A stretch of DNA of 64,000 bases. It comes from Cryptomeria japonica. Lineage: Eukaryota; Streptophyta; Pinopsida; Cupressales; Cupressaceae. Every line of letters begins with the position of its first letter. The stretch's first letter is position 1. Below, in pieces: positions 23,558 to 36,598 of the stretch. The translations under genes and the position numbers were made by a program. The notes under the pieces were generated by a model. That model was not told the origin of the DNA, did no database searches, and saw nothing but the letters and a program-made list of their open reading frames with translations. The stretch is from the NCBI RefSeq assembly GCF_030272615.1, contig NC_081413.1, positions 331,635,302 to 331,699,301 on the forward strand. Reading direction: 5' to 3'.

Positions 23558-24670
23558 TGTGAGGCTAAAAATGTGGTTAGTATAAGAGGCATACACATAT
23601 AATGAGACAATAGAAACATAATTGAAAAGCTTAATTGAAAATTTAAACCAAAGATGCAAACCATAAGCCTTCCTTGAAATGTCCCATTTTCCTCTATTCT
23701 TGAGGACCTTCCTTGAAGGTGTTGGATTGATGGGCTCTCAACGGAGCAATGACCTCCAAAGTGACAACTCAAGAGTTGAGTAGCTAATTGATCATGATTG
23801 ACTATGGAGATGATATGGAATGCATGATTTAAGAACCTAGATGAACATGCTATGATAAATCCAAAGCTCGTTACTAGATAATTGAAATGCAAATTGCCTA
23901 TAGTAATGATGCCTAAATTGATATGAGAGATGGGATCGATATGCCTATAATAACAATGCATAAATTGATATGAGATCGGATCCATATTGCTCCAAAATGA
24001 GGGGTATTTATAGGATTTCCAAGGCCAAAGCTGAGGTGGCAGGAATTGACGGTCCAGATCTGATCTGAAGATATCAAGGGCCAAGATTGAGGAAGTTGGA
24101 GAAGAGGTTGGAGGAAGGGACACTTGTCATCTTTGTGGTGACAAGTGTCAAGGAGCCTTGCTCATGAGAGGGCAAGTGTCCAAGGGAGGAGACATGTGGC
24201 AAAAGTGCCATGTGTCTCAAGGAGAGAATATCCACACCATGAGAGGTTAGGATAAGGAGGTTAGAATGTGCAAGATAGGATAGGTTTAGTTAGACCCAAG
24301 ATTAGATTGAATGGGTTAAGTTAGGGGATGGTTAGGTTGGGTGGTTAAAGTTAGGAGCCATGTGCTCATTTGAATTTAGAAATTCAAATAATTGGAAAAT
24401 GGTAATTAATCTCAACAAACTTGAGTTTGTTAACCTTAATTAGGGATTAGAAGAATTGATTAGTATGGGGAGACATTAATTAATTTAGAATTAATTAATC
24501 AAAGGGGGATGTGAGATGAACTATATAAATAAATCATTTAGATTTATTTACTAGTAGATGAATAGAGAAATTAATTAAATTGCTTGTGAATTCAATTAAT
24601 TGGGAAGGGGAATTAATCAAATAACTGTGTATTTAATTAACTATCTTCAGACCATTTTTAGGTGTATACA
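23558..24670 (-). mobile_element. Solo LTR S3
   Basis: 1113 bp starting TGTGAGGCTAAAAATG and ending GGTGTATACA on the plus strand. It is flanked by the perfect TSD GATCT (23553-23557 and 24671-24675). The end word gaccatttttaggtgtataca resembles the B LTR end (gaccatttttagggtattaca), so it belongs to a related family, probably minus sense. A gag relic of A is continuous across it. Confidence 0.88.
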
Positions 24671-24675
24671 GATCT

Positions 24676-25444
24676 AATTTAGTGTCAATGTTTTCCACAC
24701 CTTGGAATCCTTCTTGGCTACCCTCATGCTTGGTTCTTGTCCTAACCAATTTTCACAAATTTGATTCACCTGAAGGTTTCATTCATATTAGCTCCTAGGG
24801 AAATGGTATATATAACATCATTTACCCAAGCATGTAAGTTCTAAAGAAATTTACACACATATTTTCAAATCCAAAAGTTTTATTTATAATTTTAAGGATT
24901 TAAAATATGCTATCCTTTACATAGAATGATTATTCAAAAAGTCAAGAGGAGAGTACCCCTCAGATTCATTCTCAAATACATAATCACGTGGAACATATTC
25001 CTTTGATTTTTGTTCATATTCATGATTGATGGGTATATATCCTATAGACTCATCTTCAGATACATAGCCATGAGGAACATATCCCATTGATTCATTACTA
25101 GAGGAAATTACAACTAATTCTGACAATGTGGGTATACGAGGGTCCCTACAAATCATGTCAAGACCAATACTCCATTCCATAGGCATATCCCTGGAAAGTG
25201 GTAAGGAGTTTGACTTGGTAGGGGAGACAAGAGGTACAAAGTTAATTGCTTCTTGTATCCTCTTTTTCTCGTGACGAATACAAGATAAGGCATGACTAAA
25301 AGTCTCAATGTCACTCAACAAAATCATGTTATCATGATTGGTTCCCTCTATGGTTTTCACAATGGCTTCCTTTTCCTTCTTGACTTTGAGGTAGCACTCA
25401 TTTCCGATTACTAACTTCCTAGCAGTTTTCCTGAGATGCACCAT
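24676..25444 (-). pseudogene. Element A N-terminal ORF, unknown, with internal peptide repeats
   Basis: The open piece 24917-25444 (175 codons) begins MVHLRKTARKLVIG about 70 bp inside the PBS. It holds a charged helical part and then degenerate repeats of roughly 20 residues: GYVPHGYVSEDES, GYIPINHEYEQKS, EYVPRDYVFENES, GYSPLDF. I do not recognise a family. The position fits the start of gag or a small leader ORF. Codons continue with stops to the S3 border. Confidence 0.6.
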
Positions 25445-25518
25445 TTTGACAAAAGAATTCCAACATTAGATTCTTTTAATGTTGGTGGGAAAGTATAGTG
25501 AGCACATAGGTTCCAAAG

Positions 25519-25544
25519 ATGAACCTGGTTTCTCTAATACCCTG
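25519..25544 (-). promoter_or_regulatory. Degenerate primer binding site of element A
   Basis: The minus strand directly after the LTR reads CAGGGTATTAGAGAAACCAG. It matches the initiator-Met PBS (TGGTATCAGAGC) at most positions. It identifies 25545-27510 as a 5' LTR on the minus strand. Confidence 0.65.
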
Positions 25545-27510
25545 TGTAACACACCCATTGATCTACCCATACAACTTACTAAGTTTTAACCCACAAGTGA
25601 AAGAAATGATTTGCCAACATACAAGTAATACAAATTTTCCTTTTCCCATTTCATAAATAATATGCATATTTTAAATAAATCCCATTTCAAATTTTTCCAT
25701 TTCATCATAAATAATATACAATATCATATGCATAAACATATGAAAGTATTTACATTTTTCCTTTTCAAATTTCCATTTACTTTAGGAATATTTGAATACA
25801 TATAAGCTTCTATGAGCTAAATGAAACATAAGAGAAACAAATGGTCTAGATGTCCTTGCTGGCATACGTCCTCTAATTTCGATCACCAACTACATGAGGA
25901 AGAGCATCACTCAAGTGCTTTTCCACCCAACCAAGACTTTACATTCCCTCGTGCCTCTTCTAATAGAAGCGAACCAACCCTTCGACAAAGAGTTTGGTTT
26001 GGTGACCTCATGATAATAGCCTAATGAGAATAGTTTTGTGTCCTACATAACTAGAGCTACCATACATTGGCTACAACCTACATGTATGACGTTATCTGTA
26101 TAGTATGTAAACCTAGATCAAAGTGAACCGATAGTGTAGACAATGACAACCTACACTACTTCCGCCAAATAATTCATCACCCAATACTTAGAGTGTGAGT
26201 TTTATGTCCACCCACTTCAATTCTATATTTGGTATACTGACCATTTATCCTATTCTCATATCATTCCCATAAGGTTAATAATAGAATTACTAACTAGGTT
26301 ATTCCCATCCACAGATTGAACTAACCCCAAGATTGACCAAATCAATAATTTATATATACTAAAGATACACACCATAGCACAAATCTAACTTAGCCATTAC
26401 ATACATATACATAAATCTAATAATAAATATTATCAAGTTTTCTATCAACTCAAGAATGCATATCCTACAAGTAACATAATTTCAATCATTGCATCACTTA
26501 AGCTTCTACAGGATCTCACTCTATATATATAACATATCTCAATATAAAAGAAAACATAGAATCCTCATGCCTATATTATAGCTTCCATGCTAATATTGAT
26601 TCCTATTCACAATCCCACTGGCTTCACAACTTATCCACAAACATAGAATCTCACAAGCTCTTAAGGATAACAACTATCCTACTTTCTCACTATACTTAAA
26701 CTATCCTCTTTCTCTCACAAATGGAAATAACGAAAAACAATGAGCAATATGCAAAATGAAAATAAATTATGAAGATGAAGAGATGAGAGATGATCCCAAA
26801 TCAAGATGCTCCAAGTAGAAGGAGAGCTCCTTTATTTATACACAATTTTGAGAGACTTAATTCTATAATTAAGTTCTCTAGTTTGCAACCACCCTTTTTC
26901 CCATCACAACCACTAAGACTATGTGGCTTCTCTTTTAACCATAAAATCAACACATAAATAGTCCAACAAAAATCTACTATGAATCATCCATAATAATTTA
27001 CTAAGTCAAATATGATTACTTATCATTAATCATTTACCTAAATAAATAGGTTCTTATCTCTAAAAATACATACCTATCGACTAAGTACACCTTAATATTA
27101 GGCATAGCTTCTAACTATACTACCATTCCATGTTAACAGGGTGCGCTTACATAGGCACTTTCCATAATAAAGGGGTTCGATGCTGGTCAAGGCACTATGC
27201 ATACCCCATTTTAAAGAAAGGCTTAGTAATATATAATGCTTACCATATACTAAGCACTCCCCTTTTGACATGGTCAATGATTACTAAATGGGGTGTGCTT
27301 AGGTATACACACCCACTCAAATGCAAGTTAAAACAACTCGATACCATTTAGCCCAATCCATATATATATAACTCAAAATAGCATATTGATTGCATATTCA
27401 TTCATCAAATTTCTAATCAAGATAAATATATTCAAAGAATATTCATGTGCTAAAGTATTTTAACTAAACAAGAAAATAGTAATTAAGTAATATCACAATG
27501 GGGTGTAACA
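25545..27510 (-). mobile_element. Element A 5' LTR
   Basis: 1966 bp starting TGTAACACACCCATTG and ending CAATGGGGTGTAACA on the plus strand, i.e. with inverted ends of about 15 bp. It is homologous to 1-1755 at the window start. A minus-strand TATA-like word lies at 26833-26840. The short plus-strand frames 25821-26024 and 27130-27351 are LTR sequence without domains. Confidence 0.85.
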
Positions 27511-28954
27511 CTAATGAGGTTTCTTTTGTTTCTCCCCTTATAAGAGAAGAAAATAAGTCCATGTTGATTGATCCTCAACCTTTGAAAGCATCAAGTAAAA
27601 CTAAAATAAATCGTTGTGCAAGAGAATGCCGAAAAAGATGTCTTGCCAAGGCTCGCCAACTTGCCTAGAAAACCAATTCCTCCCCAAAGACACCAAATGT
27701 TCACTTGATCCCATTTGTTCAACCCTCACCTAACCCTGAGGAGGAAGTTCAACTCAAATCAACAAAGTTAAAGATGCTTAAAAAATGGTGGATGAATTTC
27801 TTTTTGTGTTAAATTTCCTATTATGATTAATTTAGATGATGATATGGATGATGATAATAATTTTGTTCATGCTAAAAATGGTTATCCTAATTATTCTAAC
27901 GATATGTATGAGCTTGTTGAGATTAATCTTGAAATATCTTCACACTTTTCAAATAATTATTCCTATGTCCTAGTGACAAACAATGTGACACATCATTAGA
28001 GCATGGTCCTTATTTGGAACTTGCACTAGCTCCATCTACCATGCTTGTTGTTTCTCCTCTTGCATCTTGTCCACCATCTCTAAATGATGTTAAGAAAAAT
28101 TTAGAGATAAATGAGTTGCTTGATTAGCTTAACATGTGTCATAGGTTCTTATGATTTTTTGCTCGTATGTAATGTGTTTTCCCCATGATGTTCTTCTTGA
28201 TATGTCTTTATGTTATGTTAGGTTCTTTTTTGGATGACCCTTGTTACTCTGTCAGTGCAAGGTAATAAAAAGCTCAAATTTGTTGTGACATTCTTCTATT
28301 TATATATCAGTTCTTCTATATATTGTATCAATGTTATGTTGTACATGTGCTATTGTTCGTAAATGTCCTTTGTGTTGTCTACTTGGGGACGATGCAAAGC
28401 ATTGCGATCTCTTTTTTGTCTATTCCATGTTGACTCAAAAGACTTTTGTTTGTTTATCTTATGTGCTCTTCTTCCATTATGTTCGAAGTTTCACTACCTT
28501 TGGGGGATGAGGTCAATTAAATGCAATCATTTTTGATATACATTAGTTATCAAAAGTATGTACTAACCCGAGCTAGTGGATCCCTTATGTGCTTTTTCCT
28601 ATATGTTTTGTGACCATTTCCCTTTGATTTTTCTTTTCTTAGGGTAATATCATTGTGGCAACATGCTTATCTTTTGGATGCATGTAGGCTACCTTAAAGC
28701 AATTGCTCCCGGTAAGGTGTGTGCTATCACTTTAATTTGGGGGCATACACTTCGCTCAATGTTACACTTTGTTTACACACCATGATATTTTGTTTATACA
28801 CTTTGATCACACACCATGACATGTTTGGAACATGCCACGGTATCCATTTTGCAGTGAATTCAATTAAATATTTAGGTTACTTGTCGAACTAAGCCTTTTG
28901 CTTTGTAATATTTTGTACTAATTTTTTGATTTTCAATCTAACATGACTCATAGT
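27511..28954 (+). pseudogene. Unassigned retroelement-like relic
   Basis: 1.4 kb between element A and element C. The plus strand has short coding-like runs: a basic stretch near 27600-27660 (NRCARECRKRCLAKARQLA, then a stop), and an acidic stretch at 27820-28000 (INLDDDMDDDNNF). It also has 3'-UTR-like words (cttggggacgatgcaaagca near 28383; ctttaatttgggggcataca near 28731) of the sort found near the 3' end of plant Ty3 elements. No domain, LTR pair, PBS or TSD found. Confidence 0.35.
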
Positions 28955-30188
28955 TGTAATGCCCTAAAAATGGTCACCTAAACCATGGGCCCCTAATCTC
29001 GACAACATCACCAAGGTCCTAACCAAAGACAATTAAATCAACGTTGAGCACCTAATTAATCAATTCTTCAATCATTAATGTTACATGACAAAATAATCAC
29101 TCTATATTAATTAAATATTTTTTTAATTAATTAATCATTCCAAGTAAATCATTTTAATCAATTATCCTATTTATTTAATTAAATATCCTAGCATATTTAA
29201 TTAATAAATAAAGTTGCCATTTAAATCACAAAAAGAGGAATTAATTTACACACGGAGATTTATCACAAAAAGAGGAATTAATCTCCAAAAGAAAGAGTTA
29301 AATTGAAAACAAAAGGAAAAAATTAAATTGAGAGAAGAAATCAAACTTAAGATATTTCTTTTTCTAAAATTGAGATAACTTGAGAAATCAGAAAAATAAT
29401 TAAATTGAATTAATCATTTTCTTTAAAATTAAAACTCAAAGCTTTTCTTGAGAAAAGAGGTTCAGTTGCATTGAAAAGACTTTTTCAAAATAAAAATCTT
29501 GAGCAAATTAAAGAAATGTGCATGGAATCACTTTTTTTTTTCTTTTTCTCTCAAGTGCATGGAATCAACTAAATTTATCTCCAATGCAGACTCAAACTTA
29601 TAATCTGAATGCCTTCAATCAAGCTATAATTGGAACATATCTCAAGATTAACTGAATCTGATCGCTCAATAATTTCAATTGTATTTTTTCTTGAAGAATC
29701 TCAACCACTCATTGTTAATCAATCTTGACCGTTAGTCTCTCTTTTGAGTCTCTATAAATTCAGCCTTCATCTCTCATTCAAGACACCCTAGAGATTTATT
29801 GTTATTTGTGCAATTTTTTCTATGGAGCCATTGAAAATATTGTGCTTTGAGATTATTGCATCTTAGTTTAGCTTTTTGCATATTTAGTTTGATCATGATT
29901 GCTTGAATTCATTTAGCTTAATATTCATTCATCTAGCTTAATTTTGCATCCATTTAGCTTATTCTTGTGCTCATGTAGATTAAATCCTTCATCTAGGTGT
30001 AGTCTAGTCACTGGTATTGCTTAGAAAAATTTGAGAGCAAGTCTATACTCACATATTTTAGAAGGCAATAGGTCAATTTGTTATGGTTTTTATATTCATG
30101 ATTTTATCTGTCTAACCATGCATGCAATGAATTAATTGAAGTGTTGTGTCTTACAACTTACAGATACTTTATCTACTTTTCACACACA
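28955..30188 (+). mobile_element. Element C first LTR (plus sense)
   Basis: 1234-bp copy of the B LTR family in the opposite orientation to B: starts TGTAATGCCCTAAAAATGG, ends TTTTCACACACA. A TATAAAT at 29753-29759 matches the promoter position in B. A PBS follows directly, so it is a 5' LTR on the plus strand. Confidence 0.92.
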
Positions 30189-30854
30189 TTTTTGGCGCCC
30201 ACCGTGGGGCAGAAGACTACATTTTTCAGCCTCGCAAATCAGCTTATTTTTATTTTTCAGATTTTTTTTTCCATACAATTACTGCAAAAACTCGTACGAG
30301 TTTTCACAGAGGCTCAAATGACAATCTGTAGGTCTCGTATGGTTTGTCGTGAATTATCGTACGGCTTGGTGAGAATTATCGTACAATTTTCTGGTTTTTT
30401 GTATTAAAACAGACTGCAATTTTAGGGTTTTTTCTGATTAAATTTTGATGGTACTAATGCTAACCCTAACTTGTTTTCTGTCTGCCCGAGAGAATTTTTT
30501 TTTACAGCCTAACCAATTTTTGTAGAACGTTTGCCGAAGAACACGCCTGTCGCACAAAAACAATATGACTACTGATTCGTTGTTTTTGCAGGTTGCCTGA
30601 GGAGATTGAAGCGAATATCGTGTATTCTTTAAATTCATTTTTTAGGCACTTAAATTTCTATCTAGTTAATGAACAAATCTGTCTTTTGTGTTTTAAGAAA
30701 AATCTAAGAGGTAGGAGAGTATGCTCTTGTCTGCACAGACAATCAGAAATCCAGACCCTTGAAGCTTTTTCTAAGTTTGAGAATTGTGTACCTTTAGCGA
30801 GCCTGTCACAGTGGGAAAAAGTAATCACCCTGCGAGAACGACCCAAGTGAGTAC
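30189..30854 (+). other. Element C PBS and leader remnant
   Basis: The PBS TTTTTGGCGCCCACCG begins at the LTR end. The remaining ~640 bp is the inverted homologue of the B leader next to its PBS. It includes the CTCGTACGAG and ATTATCGTACGG words (30292-30390) and ends gaacgacccaagtgagtac. All coding sequence of the element is missing here. Short frames in it (30136-30407, 30593-30850) have no domain. Confidence 0.85.
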
Positions 30855-32042
30855 TGTGTGTGTGTGAAAAGTGGATAAGTATCTGTAAGCTGTAAGACAC
30901 AACACTTCAATTAAGTCAATGCATGCATGGTTAAACAGATATAATCATGAATATAAAAACCATAACAAATCGACCTATTGCCTTCTAAAAGATGCAAGTA
31001 TAGACTTGCTCTCAAATTTGTCTAAGCAATACCAGTGACTAGACTACACCAAGATGAAGGATTTAAGCTATATGAGCACAAGATTAAGTTAAATTGATGC
31101 AAGATGAAGCTAAATTTAAGCTAAATGAATGAATATTAAGCAATCATTATTAAACTAAATATGCAAAAAGCTAAACTAAGATGCAATTATCTCAAAACAC
31201 AATATTTTCAATGACTCTAGAGCAAAAACTACACAATAACAATAAATCTCTAGGGTGTTTTGAATGAGAGATGAAGGTTGAATTTATAGAGACTCAAAAG
31301 AGATACCAATGGTCAAGATGGATTAACAATGAGCGGTTGAGATTCCTCAAGAAAAAGCACAATCCAGGTTAATTGAAATAATTGAGAGATCAGATTAAGT
31401 TAATCTCGAGATAGATTCCAATTATAGCTTGATTGAATGCATTCAAATCACAAGTCTAAGTCTGCATTGGAGATAAATTTAGTTTATTCCATGCACTTGA
31501 GATAAAAATAGGCGATTCCATGCACATTTCTTTAATTTGCTCAAGATTTTTATTTAGAAAAAGCCTTTTTCAATGCAACTAAACCTCTTTCCTCAAGAAA
31601 AACTTTGAGTTTTAATTTTAAAGAAAATGATTAATTCAATTTAATTGCTTTTTGAAATTTCTCAAGTTATCTCAATTTTAGAAAAAGAAATATCTTAAGT
31701 TTGATTTCTTCTCTCAATTTAATTGTTTTATTTTGTTTTCAATTCAACTCTTTCTTTTCACAAATTAATTCCTCTTTTTGTGATAAATCTCTTTTTGTCA
31801 ATTAATTCCTCTTTTTGTGATTTAAATGGCAAATTTATTTATTAATTAAATATGCTAGGATATTTAATTAAATAAATAAGATAATTGATCAAAATGATTT
31901 ACTTAGAATGATTAATTAATTAAATAAATAATTAATAAATATTAATTGATTTATTTGCCATGTGACATTAATGATTGAAGAATTATTTAATTAGGTGCTC
32001 AAGGTTGATTTAATTACCTTTGGTTAGGACCTTGGTGATGTT
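30855..32042 (-). mobile_element. Element C second LTR, inverted and truncated
   Basis: Starts (TG)n GAAAAGTGG and runs as in the B LTR up to cttggtgatgtt. There it is cut about 60 bp before its expected end by element F. It is head-to-head with 28955-30188. The 5 bp before it are AGTAC; the partner flank is not visible because F interrupts it. Confidence 0.88.
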
Positions 32043-32848
32043 TGTTGGGTGAATATTTTGTCACCAGCGTACTAATGACAAAACATAGAATTCACACAAT
32101 GCTATGCTAAGAAATTAATCTCTCATCTCATCAAGGGGAGGTTCCCTATGAAATTTCTCATCTAATTAACAAGAAATTAAATTTGTGGGTTGGTGTTGGG
32201 CATATAACTCTCTTTTTTTCAGAGTTTATGTATTCTCCCTTCACCTAGTTACAATTTCTCTAACTCTTCAGATACTTAAAGAAAAGAACTATTAATCTGA
32301 CAAACTACACAGAGTTACTTTAAAGCAACACAAAGTCTCCTTTACGATAACACTAATTCACACTGATCGTTACAAATCAAACAATTAGAAACTTAGCTTA
32401 AACCACAAAGTCTATTGGCAAGATTTGAGAGCTCTTTAACCATGTAGCAATATCTTAAAGATCAAATAAGTAAAGATAATATGTATTCAATGGGCATAGG
32501 AACATTAAATAATATAAACAAATTTATTGATACAACACAAAGTTATCAAAAAAACTGTTTTCTTTATTTGTTTGATTGAATTCTCACCACAAAAGCCCAA
32601 AGTCTTAATTGGGATAAAAATCCAGCAGAGTTTCGCTAAGCATGAAAAAGATTAAAAAAAGATTTACAAAAAGGTCCTCCTTATATAGGAAAAGAAGTTG
32701 AGAAAAAGGTGGGCATAGTTGACTTATTCAACCGCACAGTCCCATTTTACTACAACTACTACATAAAGAAAACGTTCAACTGCATAAAAATTTACAACAT
32801 CTATTGGTGCAGCTGCATGAAGAAAGTGTGCCAAAAGGGGGAACTTCA
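32043..32848 (-). mobile_element. Element F 3' LTR
   Basis: About 806 bp, from TGTTGGGTGAATATTTTG to ...aacttca on the plus strand. On the minus strand a purine-rich tract (GAAGAAGAGAATCAAGAA) precedes the inferred LTR start TGAAGTTCCCCC, and the TGA is also the stop codon of the extra ORF. TATATAAG on the minus strand at 32681-32688. It lacks about 100 bp present in the other copy (near 62510-62620), lost between short repeats. Confidence 0.78.
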
Positions 32849-35800
32849 TTCTTGATTCTCTTCTTCGTTGGATTTCTGAAAACCTTCAAACTTAGCGAGG
32901 ATGGCTTTGATCTCTGCTTCGTTCGACATCAAGGTAGAACTTGTGATGATTTGAACGCGGGACATTACATCTTGAATCTTTACGTGCTTCTTCTTAACAT
33001 ACTTTAGCATGGATGCGAGTACTTCAAAGCTGACTTGAATTTCTAACAATTTATCAAATATATCAAGCGAGAAGTCTTGTCTCGTGCATTGGTCCATCAA
33101 GGAAAGAAATTCTTGGGTGACAACTTCAGTAGTGACGAGATTTTGATCAGCATCATACAAATAGCAAGGGAGATCACCGACTTTAGCAAAAATAAGGTCA
33201 ACCTCGTCATCACCTTCTTTCTTTTCACGATCCAGCTCTGCAATCATTAATTTCATTGTCTCTTGTTTATGAGACAATAATGACAAGATCTGAATATACT
33301 TCTCCCTTGTGGGAACTACCTTGTTCTCAACTAGGACATCTATCCTGAAATCCTCCATTTTGCTCCAAAGGGTAGTGCTTTTCACAACTTCCTCAATTTC
33401 CTGTGATAAAGAGGTTTTGAGTCTTTGCATCCGACTCTAGACCACTTCATAATCAAATAATAGTTCCACTATTGAGCTCAGAAGATGAGAGCCTTTTGAC
33501 CTTAGCCACGAGATCCATTCATCTATGACTCAACCTTTAGCTCCTACCTGTTCAATCTTTTTGAGAGATTTGGTATCTATTGATGACCTTATAGGTTCAA
33601 CCTCTTGAGAAGATTGTGTTACCTTTAAGAGGACGTTGGTCAGCTGCTCACACTTCTGCTTTAGGTTATTTTTCTCATCCCTCTGCTGATCCAGTCTTCT
33701 TAACAAAGAATTAAGGGTTGTCTGAGAATCTAATTTCACACTTTCATGTGTCTCCACTCCGAGCTCCACAACCTGCATGGTATAATCTTCTGATCATATG
33801 TTGCCTTTGTCCTTGTCTGGCGATGGCACCATAACTTTAGTGTATTTTCTTTTGGAAGTTGGGTCTACTACCACCCGAGATACTGTCTTTGACTTCTTCG
33901 TTCCTTTAGGCTTAGGAGGAACCAAAAGTTCAAATTCAAATTCATCAGGAGATATTACCTATTTTTTCCTCTTAGGGGCCACTACTTCCATCCAAGGGGG
34001 TAGTTCTGGATTGGATGATGGAGTAGTAGTTCCTTGCTAACTTGGGGTTGAAGATTCTGGATTAGGTTGACTGGAACTTGGAGCAGTTGTAAGTGTAACT
34101 GATGGTGCTGATATTGAAGCATCTAGTGGAACAATTGTTGCTGCTACCTCTTTAGTTACATGTGGGAGAGTTGAGGGTGTCGTGAGTGTAACTTTAACAC
34201 TTACCAATGAAGGGATTGTTGTGACGGTCGTAGTAATGGCGGGTAAATCTACCGAAACCTGTTCTGCAAGTGCATCTTGCAAGGTTTCGTTAAAATCCAT
34301 CATGGTAGACTCAAAAGTAGATGAAGGGATGTCATCTAAAGTAGAGAAGTTGGTTATTGTAAAAAATTGACCAGCGGTCTCTGATTGCGGCATGCCCATA
34401 CTTAGATCTCCATCTTCATGAACATCTTCATCCTCTTGATCAGAGTTAGAGTCAAAATCAATAGAGTGAACGACTACTTGTGAGACAACCGGGACATCGG
34501 CTTCAGCTGGGCGTGATACTTCTTCTGCCTGTACTTCCTCCCCTTGAGGAATTTCACCTTCTTCGACCTCTTTTCCCTTTCCAGCTTCTCTGGCAGGTGG
34601 TTGTTTTGACTCTTTCGTCACTGCTTCCTATGATGCTGATGATGATTTGCCCTTGTTTTCCCCTTTAACTGTCAATTTGATTTTGGGCCCTTTACCCTTT
34701 GATTGTACCACAGGAGCTGAAGATAGTGCTTGTGGGTCTGCCCTGCTCTTGGTTCTTGTTTCAGCTGTCACTGTCTTGCCCAATGGACCATCATTGTTGT
34801 CATCATCTCCTGAACTAGTGGGAAGTTGTTTCATCCTGAGATTCTTCTTTAGCAACCAAGCATTGGTGTTTGCTAAGATGGGAGAGATCCTTTGCGTAAT
34901 GGACTTGCTTTCCTTCTTTGACCATTGCACAAGTGGAAGTGGGGAATCAACAATCTTCTTCTCATAATAAACAGGATCCACTATGTCATCTGTGTCCTCC
35001 ATAGTCATTGGGATCTTAGCTAGATCCAGATTTTCAATTTGTTCTAGAGTAAGGGGGCTGAAATCTATTTCCTCATTCTAACAATCCGCCCAAACATCCT
35101 CAAACCTATAAACATGAGTGTATGTCCTTTTAAGTTTGCTCTTTATACCCCTAAAATTAAAATCGGTTCAAGCCTTGAATCTTCTCATGGTATTCCACTG
35201 TATTTCCTCCTCCATATTTTTGGCTTTGGGATTGGTTAGCACGAAATACCTGCCAATTGACTCTGGGAATTTTAGCCCGGTCTTGTGGGCTTGTGGTTGT
35301 TTCTCATGCACACTAATCAGTTGTCTGCACAACTCCATAAGGATGATTTTATCTGAAGGGAACCTTGGAAGAATGAAGGGCTCACTTGAGAAGCATCCAA
35401 TTCAGATATAGGTGAATATGGGAAATTGTAGAAACACACACCCAAAATGAGACACCCTGCTGTAAGCATCCTCTGATATTCTCCTCTTCTGCAGGCCTTT
35501 ATAAAAAATGCACTTCCATACAACAAAGAAGGCGTCATTAACCCTCTTGTAATGATTACCTTGATTTTAGATAATTAGCTAGTCATAGTACTCCCAAATG
35601 GGCACCACTCTTCTATCACCCTTGGTAGACAAGCCTGGATATTGCCTCATTGAAGCAGCTGCATAAACCAGGTATGAGGTCATATAAAAATTCAATGTTA
35701 CCTTGACCTTTTTCAATTGGGTGCAAAGTGCATCACTGATTTGTTCTCCCCAATCAATTCTTGCAGCTCCCTTTCTGATTATATTCATGTAGTAAATCAT

Positions 35801-36427
35801 CTAGCTTTGGAAATAATGAGAGTCTTTTAATCCTCTCACTCTGGATAACATGGTGACCATGTCATTATATTCCTCATTAAAATCACTCATGTGGAAAGAC
35901 TTAGGCCATCGTGAGGTGAGGGAAGATCTAGTAGTAGAGAGATAAACAATATTAATCACCTTTTTGCGTTTATCCTCATGTTTCTCGTAGTACTCTTGAG
36001 CACTCTCTTGAGAAATATCATCCACTTCTTCAGCTGATGAGCCTTTGAAAACACTATTGAAGAATACACTGTCTAGAGTCATTATGACCTTCTGATCATC
36101 ATCTTTTACCTACTTTGTGCTTGGATCAAAGTGATCAACCACTGCTATTACAAATTCAAGATCTTGAGCCACGACTGGGAAGGATGCATACTTATGTAGC
36201 TCAGATTTGATTAAACTGGTCAGGCATGCAGGAGCCTTCTGAACCCAATCAACAAACTCTTGCATGTCAACATGCCCAATTTCGGTGTCCCTGATCTTCC
36301 TAATATTCGAGTCCACTGAACTCTCTGGATATAAATTCAAGTACCTATCGTACTTGTATTTCATCTTCTTTGATGATGCTTTACTTGGAGAAGGCTATCC
36401 TGAGGAAGACTCGGGCTTCTTTGACAT
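32846..36427 (-). pseudogene. Element F extra ORF (ORF3) next to the 3' LTR
   Basis: Starts at the ATG at 36427 (MSKKPESSSG, then a TAG) and runs about 1190 codons to the LTR, nearly all in one frame. It is broken by single stops and a local frame change near 35320-35540. Layout: an N-terminal helical region (RYLNLYPES, EFVDWVQKAP; 35800-36364), a segment with GAARIDWGEQISDAL (35579-35800), a basic Ser/Pro/Glu-rich middle (34037-35008), and a C-terminal helical, probably coiled-coil part (32846-33778). The same C-terminal part is present in the neighbouring F copy at 63069-63990. No known domain recognised. Sense-strand placement after integrase recalls the extra ORFs of some Ty3 elements. 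Plus-strand frames opposite it are shadows. Confidence 0.72.
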
Positions 36428-36598
36428 TCGTGCACGATGATTGCATTCAATACTGATGATTAGCCATTCATCATTATCAAAAATCAATTTTTTCTCAAAC
36501 GGATCGAAAAACAAGACTTAAAATAGGCCAAGTAGTAAAAACTGCCAAAACAGCAGGTCGGAGAAAAAAGGTCGATATGCTTCTTCACAAACAAAACT
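36428..36598. other. Spacer between ORF3 and palindrome array
   Basis: AT-rich, no gene or repeat seen. It would form the immediate upstream region of ORF3 on the minus strand. Confidence 0.5.

Noticed and set aside
23422-24123. 233-codon minus-strand ORF
   Set aside because: It starts inside solo LTR S3 and ends in the A gag relic; the border is fixed by a perfect TSD.
32043-33780. F LTR longer than 1.7 kb including ORF3 C-terminus
   Set aside because: Homology does extend through ORF3, but a purine tract and TG start near 32848, and an ORF continuous from 36427, favour an ~0.8-0.9 kb LTR and a tandem neighbour. Not fully excluded.
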